From NCBI GenBank assembly GCA_035079385.1, contig JAVHKY010000034.1:6386001-6450000 (forward strand): 64,000 nucleotides of DNA. Direction: 5' to 3'. Positions 1-12,229 of the stretch are shown piece by piece. Position numbers and translations under genes: made by a program. The notes beneath the pieces are model-generated. The model was not told where the DNA came from. It searched no databases and saw only the letters and a list, made by a program, of their open reading frames with translations. The number at the start of each line of letters is the position of its first letter. Position 1 is the stretch's first letter. The DNA comes from Aspidiotus rigidus (taxonomy: Eukaryota; Arthropoda; Insecta; Hemiptera; Diaspididae).

Positions 1-711
1 TCTAATATCATGTTGACTGCATTTCGACGTCAATCGACATCGATTTTGAGTCGACTTAGTGAAAATAGCCATGATGATCACCAAACTTCGGACGGAGAAG
101 GTGTAACCAAGAAGAAGAATGTTGACTAAAAATTTATTGTAGGTCGACCCATTGTCAGCGTCGTCGAAATTGAGTCGACTTCTAGTCGATCGACTCGAAA
201 TCGACGTCGATATTCACTGGACAAAAAATTTGAATTCTGTTGAATGACGCCGACGTCTTGTTTTCGACTCCATATCGACCTGTTTGTTTCTGTAACTTCA
301 CTACCCGCATATAAGTTACGTATCACGGTTCCTTTAAGAGGTATTAATATACTATAGTTTTCAGAAGCGAGCTCCCGGTCAATGGTTGAGCCACAAAATC
401 GACCTCATATCAGGACGAGCGAAATTCTATAATTCATTTTTGATGTCCACTTGTAGGGAACGAATATATAAGAATTATTTACTCCAAATCGACTTCTTGT
501 CGACGTCGAATCGAAATTCATTGAATTCTGTTCACTTATGAACGACTTGATTTTTACATCGATTACAGGACTCAGATTAAAACGGATGAGTCGATTTTAC
601 GTCGATTCACAGTCCTTTGTGGTCGATTTCTGGTGGACATACCCCGAAACTCTTTTGACGGTAAATCGACGTCGAATTTGTGTCATATACTCGCTGAAAT
701 AATAGGTCGGA
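1..711. repeat. TCGA-rich cryptic repeat block
   Basis: The words TCGA, GTCGAC and CGACGTCGA recur every 15-30 bases through the block without a fixed period, far above their frequency in neighbouring DNA. The reading frames are short and resemble nothing I know. A block of the same character occupies 59110-59818. Both lie next to retroelement fragments, so this may be part of a mobile element or an old, scrambled satellite. The assignment as repeat is from word density alone. Confidence 0.55.
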
Positions 712-744
712 TTGACGTCAGATCGACTTCGATTTGCAGTTGAC

Positions 745-985
745 ATAGTTCAACAATTATCGAATGGCCCCTTAGCGTTGCTCTGCATTTGCCTTGTCCA
801 TTCGGTGTCCATCTTCTTCTTTATGACTGTGGCCGCGAATGCAGACTTTTCGTTCCATGCTTCTTCGGAAATTAGCAGGGTTGCAAGCGCTTCATCGACT
901 CCAATGTCTTTCGCTTGTGCCGCTCACGCTTCGACGTCTTACCCAGCTGTAGTTCACCACCCACCCACCCATGATCGCAATGCGA
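745..985 (-). pseudogene. R1-type non-LTR retrotransposon ORF2 C-terminus, remnant
   Basis: Read on the minus strand, this encodes a peptide containing IGVDEAL, then SEEAWN, then SAFAATVIKKKMD. It parallels residues near the C-terminus of the better preserved copy at 29952-30356 (IGVDEAL, SEEAWN, SAFAVTVMKRKMD). It is therefore the same family, 5'-truncated, and followed immediately on the plus-strand side by a PLE fragment. Only the end of the pol protein is left and it cannot be functional. The apparent 140-aa plus-strand reading frame here is the antisense of this remnant. Confidence 0.7.
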
Positions 986-999
986 ACCCGTTGTTTACT

Positions 1000-1335
1000 C
1001 AACTTTCCGAGCAAAGGGTCGCGCCCGGAGGCAGTTTTACATCCTTGAGAGCATCAGCCAAGGACACCGAATTCAAACCCGAATGGAGAGACTCATATTG
1101 CATACGGTTTTTGAACCAACGGCCTAGGAATTAACAAGGAGGTAAGTGGGGGGAGGAAACGAAAGAGACCACAGGACGCATCGGGGTGTTCGTTTTGTGT
1201 ACTTTAGGCAGCCCATAAAAAATAGGAGACGTAGAGTTAGGAACAAGGAGAGCTTTTTTCATAGTTGGCGTTCTAATAATATCCTCACAATTATTAATGA
1301 CACTCCTGACTTCTTTGACGTAGTCTTCGGAGTAT
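1000..1335 (-). pseudogene. Penelope-like element RT fragment
   Basis: The minus strand reads VKEVRSVINNCEDIIRTP, then MKKALLVPN, then FYGLPKVHKTNTPMRPVVSF. This is the N-terminal part of a PLE reverse transcriptase (finger region with the LPKxHK..PxRPxVS motif). The nucleotide sequence is nearly collinear with 18289-18618, so both come from one PLE family. It lacks the catalytic motifs A-C and is abruptly replaced near 1335 by a plus-strand PLE N-terminal fragment. Confidence 0.8.
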
Positions 1336-1441
1336 TCCATTGTCGTCGTTATGGACAACCGTAATTTGGAGGAACGAATCCGTTTAACGTTTATGAGGTT
1401 GGAAATCAACCCAGAGAGGGAGAAGTACTATTCCAAGCAAT
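1336..1441 (+). pseudogene. Penelope-like element ORF start fragment, opposite orientation
   Basis: An ATG at 1351 begins MDNRNLEERIRL. The same start sequence is seen on the minus strand at 17675 (MDNRNLENES, frameshifted) and without its first residues at 19445 (NRNLEERIRLINEANAAY). The frame ends at a TAG at 1441 after sequence unlike the other copies. Its head-to-head junction with the minus-strand RT fragment suggests that an inverted or partial PLE array collapsed here. Confidence 0.6.
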
Positions 1442-2764
1442 AGAGGCGGCTCATCCTGAAATTCTATGGCAAAATGGCTGCTAGAATGAAACTAGCCTAA
1501 GAAAATAGATAGCTTATAATAATATTTTGGCGACCTATTCAAATGAAATTCGAACGATAATCGTAAAACTTATACCGTCCGGGAATACGTCACCGTCTAT
1601 TCACTACAAAATTGCTCGTTAAAACAGTTACCCTGAAAAATTTTTCGAAATCCTTTCATTTTCAATCCACTCTTTAATGTGGACTTTTTCTATACAAAGC
1701 GAAGTCAAAATATCAGAATAGTGAAAGTATGCACTACGCGAGACCAGCGTTGAAAATTGATAGTATCATTCTCTCGCACGCGAACACGATTGAATAAATG
1801 GGTAAATATTTCGAAAGAGAATTCGAGAAAACATGCAAAGCTACCGAATTTAATTTCGACGAGTTTGCTGGCCGAGAGTTAAATAACACTTCTTTGTTGA
1901 ACGTCCCGTCGGTCCCTATACAATAGTGAAACTATTGTTTATCGCGGTACTAATGTGCCAGTTTGCTTTACGTTATATAGCATTCTTCTTTTCCATCGAA
2001 GGTGAACTCTTCGTTTTATCTGTGTATGTCTACGTTGAACAATATCCAGCCCTCGAAGGTGAAAATTTCGTGAACGAGGGTACGTGTACGCAACGAAGTC
2101 CGATGACCTTTGGCGTACGATCACTCCTAGGACATTCCATTCGCTGTGAATAACACTCTTGGAGCCAGTTAAGGTCGTACCGCCAAATAAACGAGAGATC
2201 TAATTCTTATAATTCACTTAAAACACGGTACAATTTGCTGGCGAGAAAGACGTTTTTTAATTATTTTCTTCATCCGTCTCGTTGATGCGATTTTAGCTTC
2301 GTGTTCTCGGACAGATTTTGACAGAGTAGTAAGTCCGAACAAATAATGGATTAGTGGCCGAAATAATGGCTATTATTGTACGCGCGCGGCAAGGGATAGT
2401 TACGCTCGTGTAGGCTTGGGTCGTGATAAAGAGAATAAAACAATAAATATAATTAATTGTATCTCTCTTATATAGATTTTCTAGTTCGCTTTCACAGTCC
2501 CTTCTTTTTTCGATTGTTTTGTGCAGCCTTTTATAAAAGATTTCCTCAAAGAGTTCAGTGGACTTTCAACCGTTGAGTAAGTGTAGGAAAAACTAACCGC
2601 ACGAAAATCAATCAATCCAAAGAAAAACCACTTCCCGGGAATCTTAAGCGATATGTTTACCTATGTGAGGGATTACTTGTTGTCGAGCCACGTTTTTGAC
2701 GTGAATTGTACCTAGGTACTTACGTCATTGTTTTATATTTTCTGATTCGATATTTTGTAATTTT

Positions 2765-2766
<2 letters not shown>
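1442..2766. other. No recognisable gene
   Basis: Mostly AT-rich sequence with some CpG-containing stretches. Short open frames at 1926-2153 and 1939-2124 overlap on opposite strands and show no motif. Nothing here can be called. Confidence 0.5.

Positions 2767-2842
<76 letters not shown>
2767..2842. repeat. (TC)38 microsatellite
   Basis: An uninterrupted TC dinucleotide run of 76 bases. It produces artificial Leu-Ser and Arg-Glu open frames on both strands, which are not genes. Confidence 0.98.
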
Positions 2843-2843
<1 letters not shown>

Positions 2844-2974
2844 ACGAGTGTAAGTAAAATAAATTACTTGTCTGTTCTCCGATTTTTCAGATTGTATACT
2901 GAAGTACGATCCATAATACATTCGCGATTGAGAGCGGAGTACCAGAAAATTTTTTTTTTTCAGCACTTTATATG

Positions 2975-3110
2975 CTTTTAAGATTGGGACGATTACTCTT
3001 GAAAAACCGTCACGAAGAAACCGTAACGGAAAACCTTTGAAAAATGTGACAAAAAAGTATAACGAAAACCGTGTTTTGGTTATTCCTTTCTTGCAAAGTA
3101 TACTAGCCTT
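2975..3110 (-). repeat. Fragment of the CCGTCAC-type dispersed repeat
   Basis: Read on the minus strand, the text matches the internal part of the tandem array at 42720-46110: CCGTTACGG, TTTCTTCGTGACGG, TTTTTCAAGAGTA and CCCAATCTTAAAAG follow in the same order. It is a single solo copy about 40 kb away from the array. Its edges are approximate. Confidence 0.65.
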
Positions 3111-3699
3111 AATCAAACTGGGCCCAAACTAGGCTGCTATAGTTGGGAGCTATCGTCAGGAGAATAATTTCCGCATCCACCTACGCGAGCGCGTCCGAAG
3201 TTGATGGGTTACACTCATTATATTATAATCCCAGAGCCAATATGGTGCTCAAACTCAAAATAAGGGTGCAGAACGCTGCAGAATAAGTTTTCAGGAATTG
3301 TAATATTGCAAATATGAGGCAAATAAAATTATCTAATAGCGTCCCCAGCATCTGTAATAGGCACCAAAATAATACACTTGTGATTGTGGATGCTGTATTT
3401 AGAAGAAATTTTATAAAAAACCATTCTAGGTACAATGCTGAGAAACAGACCACAAAGAACGAAAAATCAAACGCTCAAATACCCATTTTGACAAAATGAA
3501 TAATCCTTAATTGCTTTCCTGAATTTTACCACCAACTGACAAGATCCACTAGATGTACAATGCTAGGATGAAAAAAATGGATATAATTCATAAGTTCTTA
3601 TCACTCACTACTCTTAGAGCTCAAGAATATTCCATAATGCTTACAGCTTACAAACATAATCGGAGAGTCTAAGATTTCGCATTTTAATTTTATATATAA
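3111..3699. other. No recognisable gene
   Basis: AT-rich, with short overlapping frames on both strands (3223-3453, 3314-3499) that show no motif. Confidence 0.5.
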
Positions 3700-4675
3700 C
3701 TAGCGGTTGGCGACGCGCCTCCGGCGCGCCTGACCGCTAGCTGTGTGTTGAGTAGATACATATCTGTGTTTTATAGGTATCTGTATCTTGTAGGTATGTG
3801 TGTTTTGTAGGTATCTTGGAATTCAGATGAATTTTTAAAAAAGAAACAGTGGAAAGAGTTTTGCAAAATTCACAACTATTCAGTTCAAAAATAAGAAAAT
3901 AGACACCAAAAACTGCGACTGTACTTATAAAAATATATCAAAGTTCCGAGTCGCACAAAAATAAAATCACCAAATTAAATTTTTTACACACTAATTCACT
4001 TGAGAGCTGACTTAACGCGTGAAGCCTGTATCGCAGCAGAATACAGACAAATCCATTGACATTTTGCCAGTCCCTAAGAAAACACACGGACAACAGGTAA
4101 AAAAAAAGGGTAATTTCCGCTAGCCCATACGCAGTGCGCGCCGCAGTGCGCACCGTGTCTAGACATTGGTTCTTGTATGAGATACCGGATGTAAAATCCT
4201 TTATGTAGGTGTTTTTAAAACTGTGAATAAAATAACTTGCTTAGTATGGAAGTACAGCGAATACTGTAGTCACAAAATTTCCTCCTAAAAATCTGGAACC
4301 GGGCTCATTCGAAAGGAAATTACAGGGGCTACAATTTTTCTTCTCTTCAATTTTTCATAAAAATGAGTTATACTCGAGTTATCACAATAATTCAATTCTC
4401 GAAACTGCGCCAACTGCGCCACTCAACGGCGGCGCGTAGGTCTAACGTACATGGCAAGCTACACCACCACGTTTTTTTATATTGAAAAAAGTCATTGTTT
4501 TCGCCCTTTTTTGAAATTACTCAGCACCTCCCCGTCAAATTTTTATTTTTATGAGTCTATGTGCTGCTCTGGGATGAGGACAATATATCCTGAAAGTTTG
4601 AAAGCGATCGGCCCAGTAGTTCTCGAGTTATAAACGGACAGGACGACGGACAAACTTTCTGCTTTATATATTAGA
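3700..4675. mobile_element. 0.97-kb repeat, tandem copy 1
   Basis: The copy opens with an imperfect GC-rich hairpin: CTAGCGGT at 3700, its complement ACCGCTAG at 3733-3740, and alternating CGCGCC words between. It closes with a stretch ending CTTTATATATTAGA. The whole unit is repeated directly at 4676-5633 with a few small indels. The 3' part (TTCTCGAGTTATAAACGGAC then a GACGGACA run) resembles the tail of nonautonomous elements common in arthropods, but that is from memory only. Short frames of 60-71 aa inside recur in both copies, drift by indels, and are not convincing genes. Confidence 0.7.
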
Positions 4676-5633
4676 CTAGCGGTTGGCGACGCGCCTCCGG
4701 CGCGCCTGACCGCTAGCTGTGTGTTGAGTAGATATCTGTGTTTTATAGGTATCTGTATCTTATAGGTATGTGTGTTTTGTAGGTATCTTGGAATTCAGAT
4801 GAATTTTTAAAAAAGAAACAGTGGAAAGAGTTTTGCAAAATTCACAACTATTCAGTTCAAAAATAAGAAAATGGACACCAAAAACTGCGACTATACTTAT
4901 AAAAATATATCAAAGTTCCGAGTCGCACAAAAATAAAATCACCAAATTAAATTTTTTACACACTAATTCACTTGAGAGCTGACTTAACGCGTGAAGCCTG
5001 TATTCATCGCAGCAGAATACAGACAAATCCATTGACATTTTGCCAGTCCCTAAGAAAACACACGGACAACAGGTAAAAAAAAGGGTCATTTCCGCTAGCC
5101 CATACGCAGTGCGCACCGTGTCTAGACATTGGTTCTTGTATGAGATACCGGATGTAAAATCCTTTATGTAGGTGTTTTTAAAACTGTGAATAAAATAACT
5201 TGCTTAGTATGGAAGTACAGCGAATACTGTAGTCACAAAATTTCCTCCTAAAAATCTGGAACCGGGCTCATTCGAAAGGAAATTACAGGGGCTACAGTTT
5301 TTCTTCTCTTCAATTTTTCATAAAAATGAGTTATACTCGAGTATTCACAATAATTCAATTCTCGAAATTGCGCCACTCAACGCGCGTAGGTCTAATGTAC
5401 ATGGCAAGCTACACCACCACGTTTTTTTATATTGAAAAATGTCATTGTTTTCGCCCTTTTTTGAAATTACTCAGCACCTCCCCTTCAAATTTTTATTTTT
5501 ATGAGTCTATGTGCTGCTCTGGGATGAGGACAATATATCCTGAAAGTTTGAAAGCGATCGGCCCAGTAGTTCTCGAGTTATAAACGGACAGGAGGACGGA
5601 CAGACAGACAAACTTTCTGCTTTATATATTAGA
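4676..5633. mobile_element. 0.97-kb repeat, tandem copy 2
   Basis: Near-identical direct duplicate of 3700-4675. Differences include loss of a short CGCAGTGCGC-type repeat near 5105, an added ATTC near 5003, and an added CAGACAGA near 5600. The close identity implies recent tandem duplication. The next base series after CTTTATATATTAGA differs from copy 1, which marks the right edge. Confidence 0.75.
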
Positions 5634-6545
5634 TTTAGAAAGGATTGTTGATTTTTCTCTCAGCTCTTAACTCTAAACTTTGAACTCTAAACTCTCAACA
5701 AACTCAATGAATTTAACAAACTCAACAAACACAATAAACCCAATAAACTCAACAAGACTCAACACATTGCTGAAATGACAGAAGAAACAATGAAAATATT
5801 CCTATTCCAATTTTGTGCTTGAATTACCAACCTGTTACTACTAATATTGCCAATAACTGTTGTGCTCAAGTGACCCACCTACTACTGACAATGCTGAAGA
5901 CATCAAGGCCGATTCCACAGATAGTCTGGAAATCGCAATAATAATGAAAAGTTTTGTTTCATTAAAATTAAGCTTGACGCAATTGTAATTCCCTTATTTC
6001 TTTATTTTCACTTTGTAGTCCCTGATAGTTTTGTTCTGAAATGATTAAATTATTCTTGTTTTTGTCTCACTCTCTTAAGTTAAATCTTCACTAGAATCTG
6101 AAACTTGAATGATAAGAATTTTTCATTCAAATTGTCGACTTTAAGATTTTATGTACTCCTGGGTAATTGTCTGCTTGTTTGGCTTCATTTTCAATTTTTT
6201 TTTTTTTTTTTCGTTCCCTGGACCTTGTGTATCTAACGGGATCTTTGTTTTTTGTACCCTGAAATGCCCTTGTGGCTGCGTTCCCAGATGAAGAATATCA
6301 GGATGAATTTGCATGGAAGGTGGTGATGAGAGCGTACATGTACAATTTATGAGTGGGTAAGAATAAGAGTAGCTGAATATAGCATCAAGTGATGTCAGGG
6401 AATCAAAGTCACTCAGCCTAAGAAGGCTAGACTCATTCTAGGTTCCTTTATCAATAACCGTTACTGTACCTGTCAGAGAAGAATTTGAAAAATATGGACT
6501 TTCCAGGGTGGTGAGGAACGGAGTTTAATCTTTATTGAAAACAAG
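5634..6545. other. No gene; cryptic AACTCAAC repeat
   Basis: Between 5670 and 5765 the word ACTCAACAAACTCAA and close variants recur, a cryptic simple repeat. The remainder is AT-rich with a poly-T run near 6197 and shows no coding signal. Confidence 0.5.
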
Positions 6546-6750
6546 TGTAAATCGAGAAACCCACATAGAACAGATTCCCTGTCTGCCTCGTTTAACATTG
6601 TTGAGCAGCTAACAATATAGGCTGAGAGTTTTTTGTCATGCTTGATGACGTCACCAGTGATCTGGACCTATTTCGGGAATTTGGAAAATTTTAATCTACC
6701 ATACTTTAGTCTAGTAGGTCTATACTAGGCTATAATATCGACCTTGGCTG
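6546..6750. repeat. Dispersed repeat modules
   Basis: Two modules that recur across the window. One is a CAGATTCCCTG core followed by CTCGTTTAACATTGTTGAG at 6560-6605. The other is TGATGACGTCACCAGTGATC followed by TGGACCTATTT at 6643-6672. The second is a variant of the CRE plus nuclear-receptor half-site module described in the findings. CTAGTA words typical of the same family follow. Confidence 0.6.
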
Positions 6751-9700
6751 GCTTTAGTGGCATTCCTTTTTTTCATTATCTATAGGTCCAACATGCAATA
6801 TTATACTAGGCTGATGGCTGGGGCTTTTCCTGCGAAAATCGTCATGGTTTTTTGTACTAAGCTACTCGTAAGAAATATTCGTGAAGGGAGAATTTACTAT
6901 GACGTCATCATGATCGAGAAAGACGCATTAAAAGTCGATATAATAGGTAGAATTGAATCAATAATTATGATCAATATAATCGGTATATTACATCGAAGTG
7001 TTGGTAGCAGTAAACATGATTATAAAATGTTGGAGGAGGAATATTAGCTGCTGTGCTGTATCACTGTTTCTTACCTTTTTCGTCGAGAACTGGATGAACT
7101 TTCCTCCACGTCATCTTAAAAGTATCTGAGCTTTTTCTTGCGTCTCGTTTTCTTCTTTTTTTCGCTTTTCCTCTTTCATTTCCTCGTTCTTCTTCTGTTC
7201 GGGGCTCAAAATAGAGTAGAATTATCTCCTAGATCCATTCCCTCTTTACATAATATGGTTCGGAAGTTAAAATATTTCCAAGTTCTCACCATCAATTTGT
7301 TTTCCTTCTCCTTCTTTGAGTACCCTTTCGTTTTCTTATGGTCCTCAAATACCTGTGGTCAACTTAGATCAAAGCCCTCGCCGCCTTCAAAATTCCTTGA
7401 GTTCTTTTTGCCTAGCCTAGACATCCCTCTCCATAACTCAATGGTCGACTTCAATTTTGATATGGATATGCCTTAAGGGTGTGCTTTACTTATGAAAATA
7501 TGCTCGTAAAACATGGTACCGAAAATCCCATTTTATTGCTCGAATTTTTAACGAATCTTTCTGAATAATTGAAATGTTTTCCAGAAAGGTTCAACCAGGG
7601 GCGCTATCGAAGCAGAATTTCAAAATTTTTTCCTATACTTTCTCAATTAAACGTTGAAATTGATAAAAATTCGTCTATTTTCTGACGAGAGTGAAATTCT
7701 TCTGGAGCCAATATTCAGGATTCTGTTCCGGCAGCGCCTTTCGTTGAACCCTAAAGATCGAAAAAATTCGTCCGATAATGGAGCCCTGAGGTGTGACCTT
7801 GCAAAATCATTCCTCGTCATTTGTTACGAGGACTACCCACGCACGCCCGACAAGCGTTGCGTAGTGACCGCTGGCTTCCCGAACCTTGCAGGGTTTTTGG
7901 GGATGTTTATGCAACTTATCGTACACCGTTTCGGAGTTACCGAACGAGTGAAGCACACCCTTAAGGCCGGGCTCGTTATGGAATTCGTGTGACGAAAGTC
8001 TGATGATGTCATGACTTAATGAGTGACCTTGACCTACTTTACCTACTTTAAAAATGTCAAGTTCTTTCGTCTAAACTGAGAATGAGTGAACAGAAAAGAC
8101 TTCGCTAATATTATCAGTCACGAGCTTGAGATTGGAAATGGATGCAGATCACTCCCGCCCCGATTACACCAAAAAGAATAATTTAAGCGATCTACCAAAT
8201 TGTCTCTTTTCCCCAAGAGAAGTCAGCCTCTGAGAGGAGGTAAGAGGAGAATCGTATGAGATAAGCTATCTACTTCACGAGAGGACGAGGAAGGTCATCT
8301 TCCAGAATTTATGGATTGAAGCAAAATGGATGTTTCTTAGTCCAAATCTTCCACCAGTGCTCGATTCATTTATGCCTGCCACAGCTTCTTACTCAGGAGA
8401 GGAAATCGTCGTTTCTACGTTATCGTATAATATCGCGTCTTCGAAGGGTATTTTCTTCCGAAACGTATTTGTATTTATGAATCGTAACGAATTTACGCTT
8501 ATTATGTATTCCAAAAGTTTTCCTTCACTTAGAATTGTTATGAGTTAATGATACTTGAGAATGGCTATTTGTTTTCCGAACACCGTGGGCACGGTGACTC
8601 GCTGCACTTTCAGGTAGTTTAGGACTGGAACGAGTTCAGTGAATTTCATTTCGAATTAGGTTATAGATAGTATACGTTCTAGGATATTGAATCTTCCGGT
8701 TTCTTTTTCGACGCTGTTTGTAGCTATTCGTGTAGAAAATGTCGATTTCTGATGCACCTTTAGCTACAAATCGGCGTCTGGTGAAGTGAGTTAAAGGTCT
8801 GCGCAAACAATGCGGACTTCGTATTCGTAAAACGAACTGTTTGTAATCTGAGAACGGCTTATTTACGTACGAACGGTATAGACTTCGTCTTCGAGAACAA
8901 ACGAGCGAGCGACTCGTCGTAAGACGCCCATTTCCGAACTTGCCTAACCGATACCCATAAAGTACCTTTCTCGCGCGTCTACCGATACCGCAGAAGACGA
9001 TAACTTGAGATACGAAATATTAAATCCCTTCGGAAAGTTGCGCGATTATTCGTAAATACACGAGAGGGTTGAGAAATTATCGCGAATTTTTGCAGCGAAC
9101 GCTCGTACACGTCGCTTCTCAATTCACAAAGCCGCAGCATAAAAGGAAAAAATGAAAACGAAACTCGCGGAATCGGAAGTTGAGGTGAAAAGGCTCTCTC
9201 AAAGAATAAGAAAGAAGAAAAGGTGAAACTATAGAAGTATACTCGAAACTATTATCGCGAACGTATTTTAATACCTACGCTTTTAAAGTTTTTAGGTGGA
9301 ATTCTTCCGATCGAAAACGTCGAATTTCTACTATGAATAAAATACAGTTCGAAATTTAATTCGCCAATTTCGTACCATTGCCCCCTCTATATCGGATATG
9401 AAAGCGAGCGGCACTTCTTATTGCCGGATACCGATGAATTAATGAATTCCTTGGATGAGAATAGGCCAACGCGTATTTCGGCCAGATTTTCGACTTACAA
9501 AGTTCCCAACATCGAATGTCACCTGAAAGTATAAACCACTAGCAGGAACTCTACATCCAGATTTACATCGAATCGATGCGTCGCCACCCATTCTTAATTG
9601 ATTTGTTACCCGTTCGAATGTCCTTTTATTGCACAACATTATTCACTCGAGATCAGGCTACAAAAACAGCGCCTCTCATTCCGCCTATATTTCAGCAGAT

Positions 9701-10569
9701 ATGTTAATTGCGACGCTTCAGAGGCGAGTATGTTTCTCTAAATTAATTAAACGAACACGCGTGAGGTTGCAAAAAATAAAGGGTTTTTGTTCGTGCGTTG
9801 AAAAGGTGTTGTAGAGGCTTACAGATGATCTTCCAGTAAATTACCATCTGAGGTTCGCGCGTACTGAATAAAAGTTTCTTGTTTTCTAAGCTGCAAAAGT
9901 ACAACATCTAAATGAGATTAGAAAGAAACGAAAAATTTTGAATAAGTCTTCTTCAAATATGAGGACTGCTTGATGGAAATGTTCATCAAGTTTTATCTTA
10001 CACAGTCGAATAGCGATTCTATTTTCTATCATAGTTTTTTGATATTTCGCTAAGCTCTTTCGATTAAATAAACATTTATGAATAACTCGAACATCTCCCT
10101 AGTAGCTCTTGCTGCTATGATGTGCATAATTTCCAACTTCCCAAAGGCGAGAGGTTTAAGACGGAAGCTTTCGATAAAAAGTAGCGTCTCAGAACCACTC
10201 TGGGAGCCATAACCTATGGTTTACCAAATGCTTAGTGTAAGCTGACCCTTTTTGTTGATCCACAAATGTGTTCACCGCCTCTGACAGCCAATTTTGGTTT
10301 TGTCAGTAATTTTAATTCTGTTCTTCGGATCATTTTTGCTATTAAGAAGCTGACAGGGCTCACATCAATCCTAGTGGAAGTAAAATTTGACCAATTATCA
10401 CAGTTTACTTCGGATGAAAAATTTTCTAAATAATATATCTAAACAAATCTTTCGTTGTGGAGATCAATAACGGAGAGTGGAGTAGCTTTGAAGAAAGAAA
10501 AACTTGTTTTATGGGATTAAGTGTCTGTTCATTGAAAAAAAAAATTTCTGGAATAGCTAAATAAATGAA
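6751..10569. other. Largely unrecognised sequence
   Basis: No conserved protein motif seen on either strand. A GC-richer island at 7690-7990 contains a 112-aa plus-strand frame (7654-7992) and a partly open minus frame; neither is recognised. A degenerate copy of the nuclear-receptor/CRE module lies at about 8003-8042. From 8600 to 9900 the DNA is CpG-rich and unique-looking, consistent with intergenic or intronic DNA. I cannot support a gene here. Confidence 0.4.
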
Positions 10570-11500
10570 GATCATATTTCATGTCTCTTATATTTCATCA
10601 GTCATCTTGAAATATTTTAGTCTAGGCTTCTACTAGGTCAAGTGTTCGTGAGATATTACTCGTTTGCCCCTTACCTTTCTCGGCGTCGTATAAGTCTTGT
10701 ATGAGAAATATTTTGAGGTATCGCCTTCCATGGGGTTCACTCGCTCCGCTCGTTCGCCCCCTTGCTTAGTGTCGTATGAATCTAGTTTGAGAAATATTTT
10801 TTGAGCTAGGTATTAGCTTTTGTGGGGCTCACTCGCTCTTCGTCCCTGTCTCGGTTTAGCATAAGTCAGATATAATAAAATATTTTGGGCTTTCGCCCCC
10901 TTTCTTGCTGTTGTATTAGAATGGTATGAGAAGAAAAATATTTTGAGCTATCCCACAGGTATAAATTTACACGTGCACGCGGGATGTACTCGCAAATTTC
11001 TGAATCACTTATCGGGTAAAGATTTGCACGCGCACGTCTCTCTTGACAGGAGGGGGGAGGAGGGTGTCTCGCGAATTTCAAAATCGAGGTACGGTGAGAC
11101 AAAAGACAAGAGACATGTCAAAACTTTTTCCACTGCCAGGAAAAATATTGCAGGAAAAAAATGTGAGGAGGTTGACCCAGGGTGTGTCAGGCCTTGCCTA
11201 GGGCTTAGCTCTAGAAGATGCTCGATCTATGAGGTCATCAGTCGGACTAATTGCTGCATATTAAAAGTATATTGGATTAGCTAAACTTCGTAAGCTGTAG
11301 CCTAGTTTAGCCTTGTAGCGAAGGTCGAGATTTCGTCCTTCCACCAATATCTCGTAGCCTAGTATAAATCTTGTACGTTGTTAGTAAGCTACGCTCTTAG
11401 CCTATAGTTTAGCTTCGATAGCGAAGGTCGAAATTTTTCCGGGTTCCTAAAGTAGGTCAAGGTCACTGATGACATCATCAAGTGTAACGCCAAAAAAAAA
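10570..11500. repeat. Dispersed repeats with CGCTCCGCTCGTTCGCC modules
   Basis: A block of short modules reused at 13540-13920, 14080-14280, 17340-17620 and 61280-61640. They include GTATGAGAAATATTTTGAG, CACTCGCTCCGCTCGTTCGC, TACTCGCGAATTT and TGAGACAAAAGACA with ACATGT. The modules occur in changing order and orientation. Near 11449-11490 a full nuclear-receptor/CRE module is present (TCAAGGTCACTGATGACATC). Apparent frames at 10866-11284 are artefacts of the repeat. Confidence 0.65.
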
Positions 11501-12200
11501 CAGCACAGAAGCTAAAATGTCTCCTGAGACACGTAATGTAGCATCTAATATCCTTGCATCCTCACTTTAACGTAAAATATTGATTTTTATCAGGTTCACT
11601 GGCTCCACTTGTTACCCCTCTCCCATTTGTCGCCTAGTTTAAGTCTCGTATCCGGTGCCAATCGCTCCACTTGTTCACCTAAACATCCAATAGTCCTAGT
11701 ATAAGCCTATTATAAGCCTATGACGTCATACCATGCCCCGTCTTTCTCTCTCTCTGCGGTCCTAGTTTACCACATATTTGGTATATTGTATATTAAATCT
11801 AGTATAGAGAGAGCCTAGTTTATGGGATAAGAAGAACTAGTTGGCGAAACTTACAGTCTATGAAGCTCATAGTAATATTGTATGTCACGCTTAGTTTAGC
11901 TTAGTATACTGTAACTAATTTAATGATGGTGAATGACACAGGTCCCAAAGTAGCAAAGGATACAAGTCAAAAAGTAGTGAGAGCAAAAATTTTTTCAAGT
12001 CCGCATAGTAGGTCAAGGTCACTGAAGACGTAAGCTGGCTTTCATGGTAGTTTTTACAGGTCGAGTAGTCTCAGTCAAATCAAGAGTTTCACCCTTACTG
12101 TTTGTTATGCTAACTACGGATATAACGGACTGACGGATGCCCTCGCTGCTTTCGATCTGTTATGGTTTATTAACAGATAATATATATAGAACCTGTTCTG
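11501..12200. repeat. Mixed dispersed repeat debris
   Basis: CTAGTATAAGCCTA-type words shared with the 42.7-46.1 kb array, one more GTAGGTCAAGGTCACTGA module at 12008, and short AT-rich filler. No gene is visible. Confidence 0.5.
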
Positions 12201-12229
12201 TTCTTTTTCTTTTTTTTTTTTTTTTTTTT

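Noticed and set aside
712..1134. 140-aa plus-strand frame with a hydrophobic segment as a signal-bearing protein
   Set aside because: Antisense of R1-type and PLE remnants, shown by alignment with 29952-30356 and 18289-18370.
2706..3116. Leu-Ser and Arg-Glu repeat proteins
   Set aside because: Translations of a (TC)38 microsatellite.
3938..5583. Paired 60-85 aa frames conserved between the tandem copies as small genes
   Set aside because: Similarity follows from recent duplication; frames shift at indels and have no motif.
7640..7800. Minus-strand TPQGSIIGRIFS as a non-LTR RT motif B
   Set aside because: Surrounding residues lack any other RT motif, so the resemblance is probably chance.
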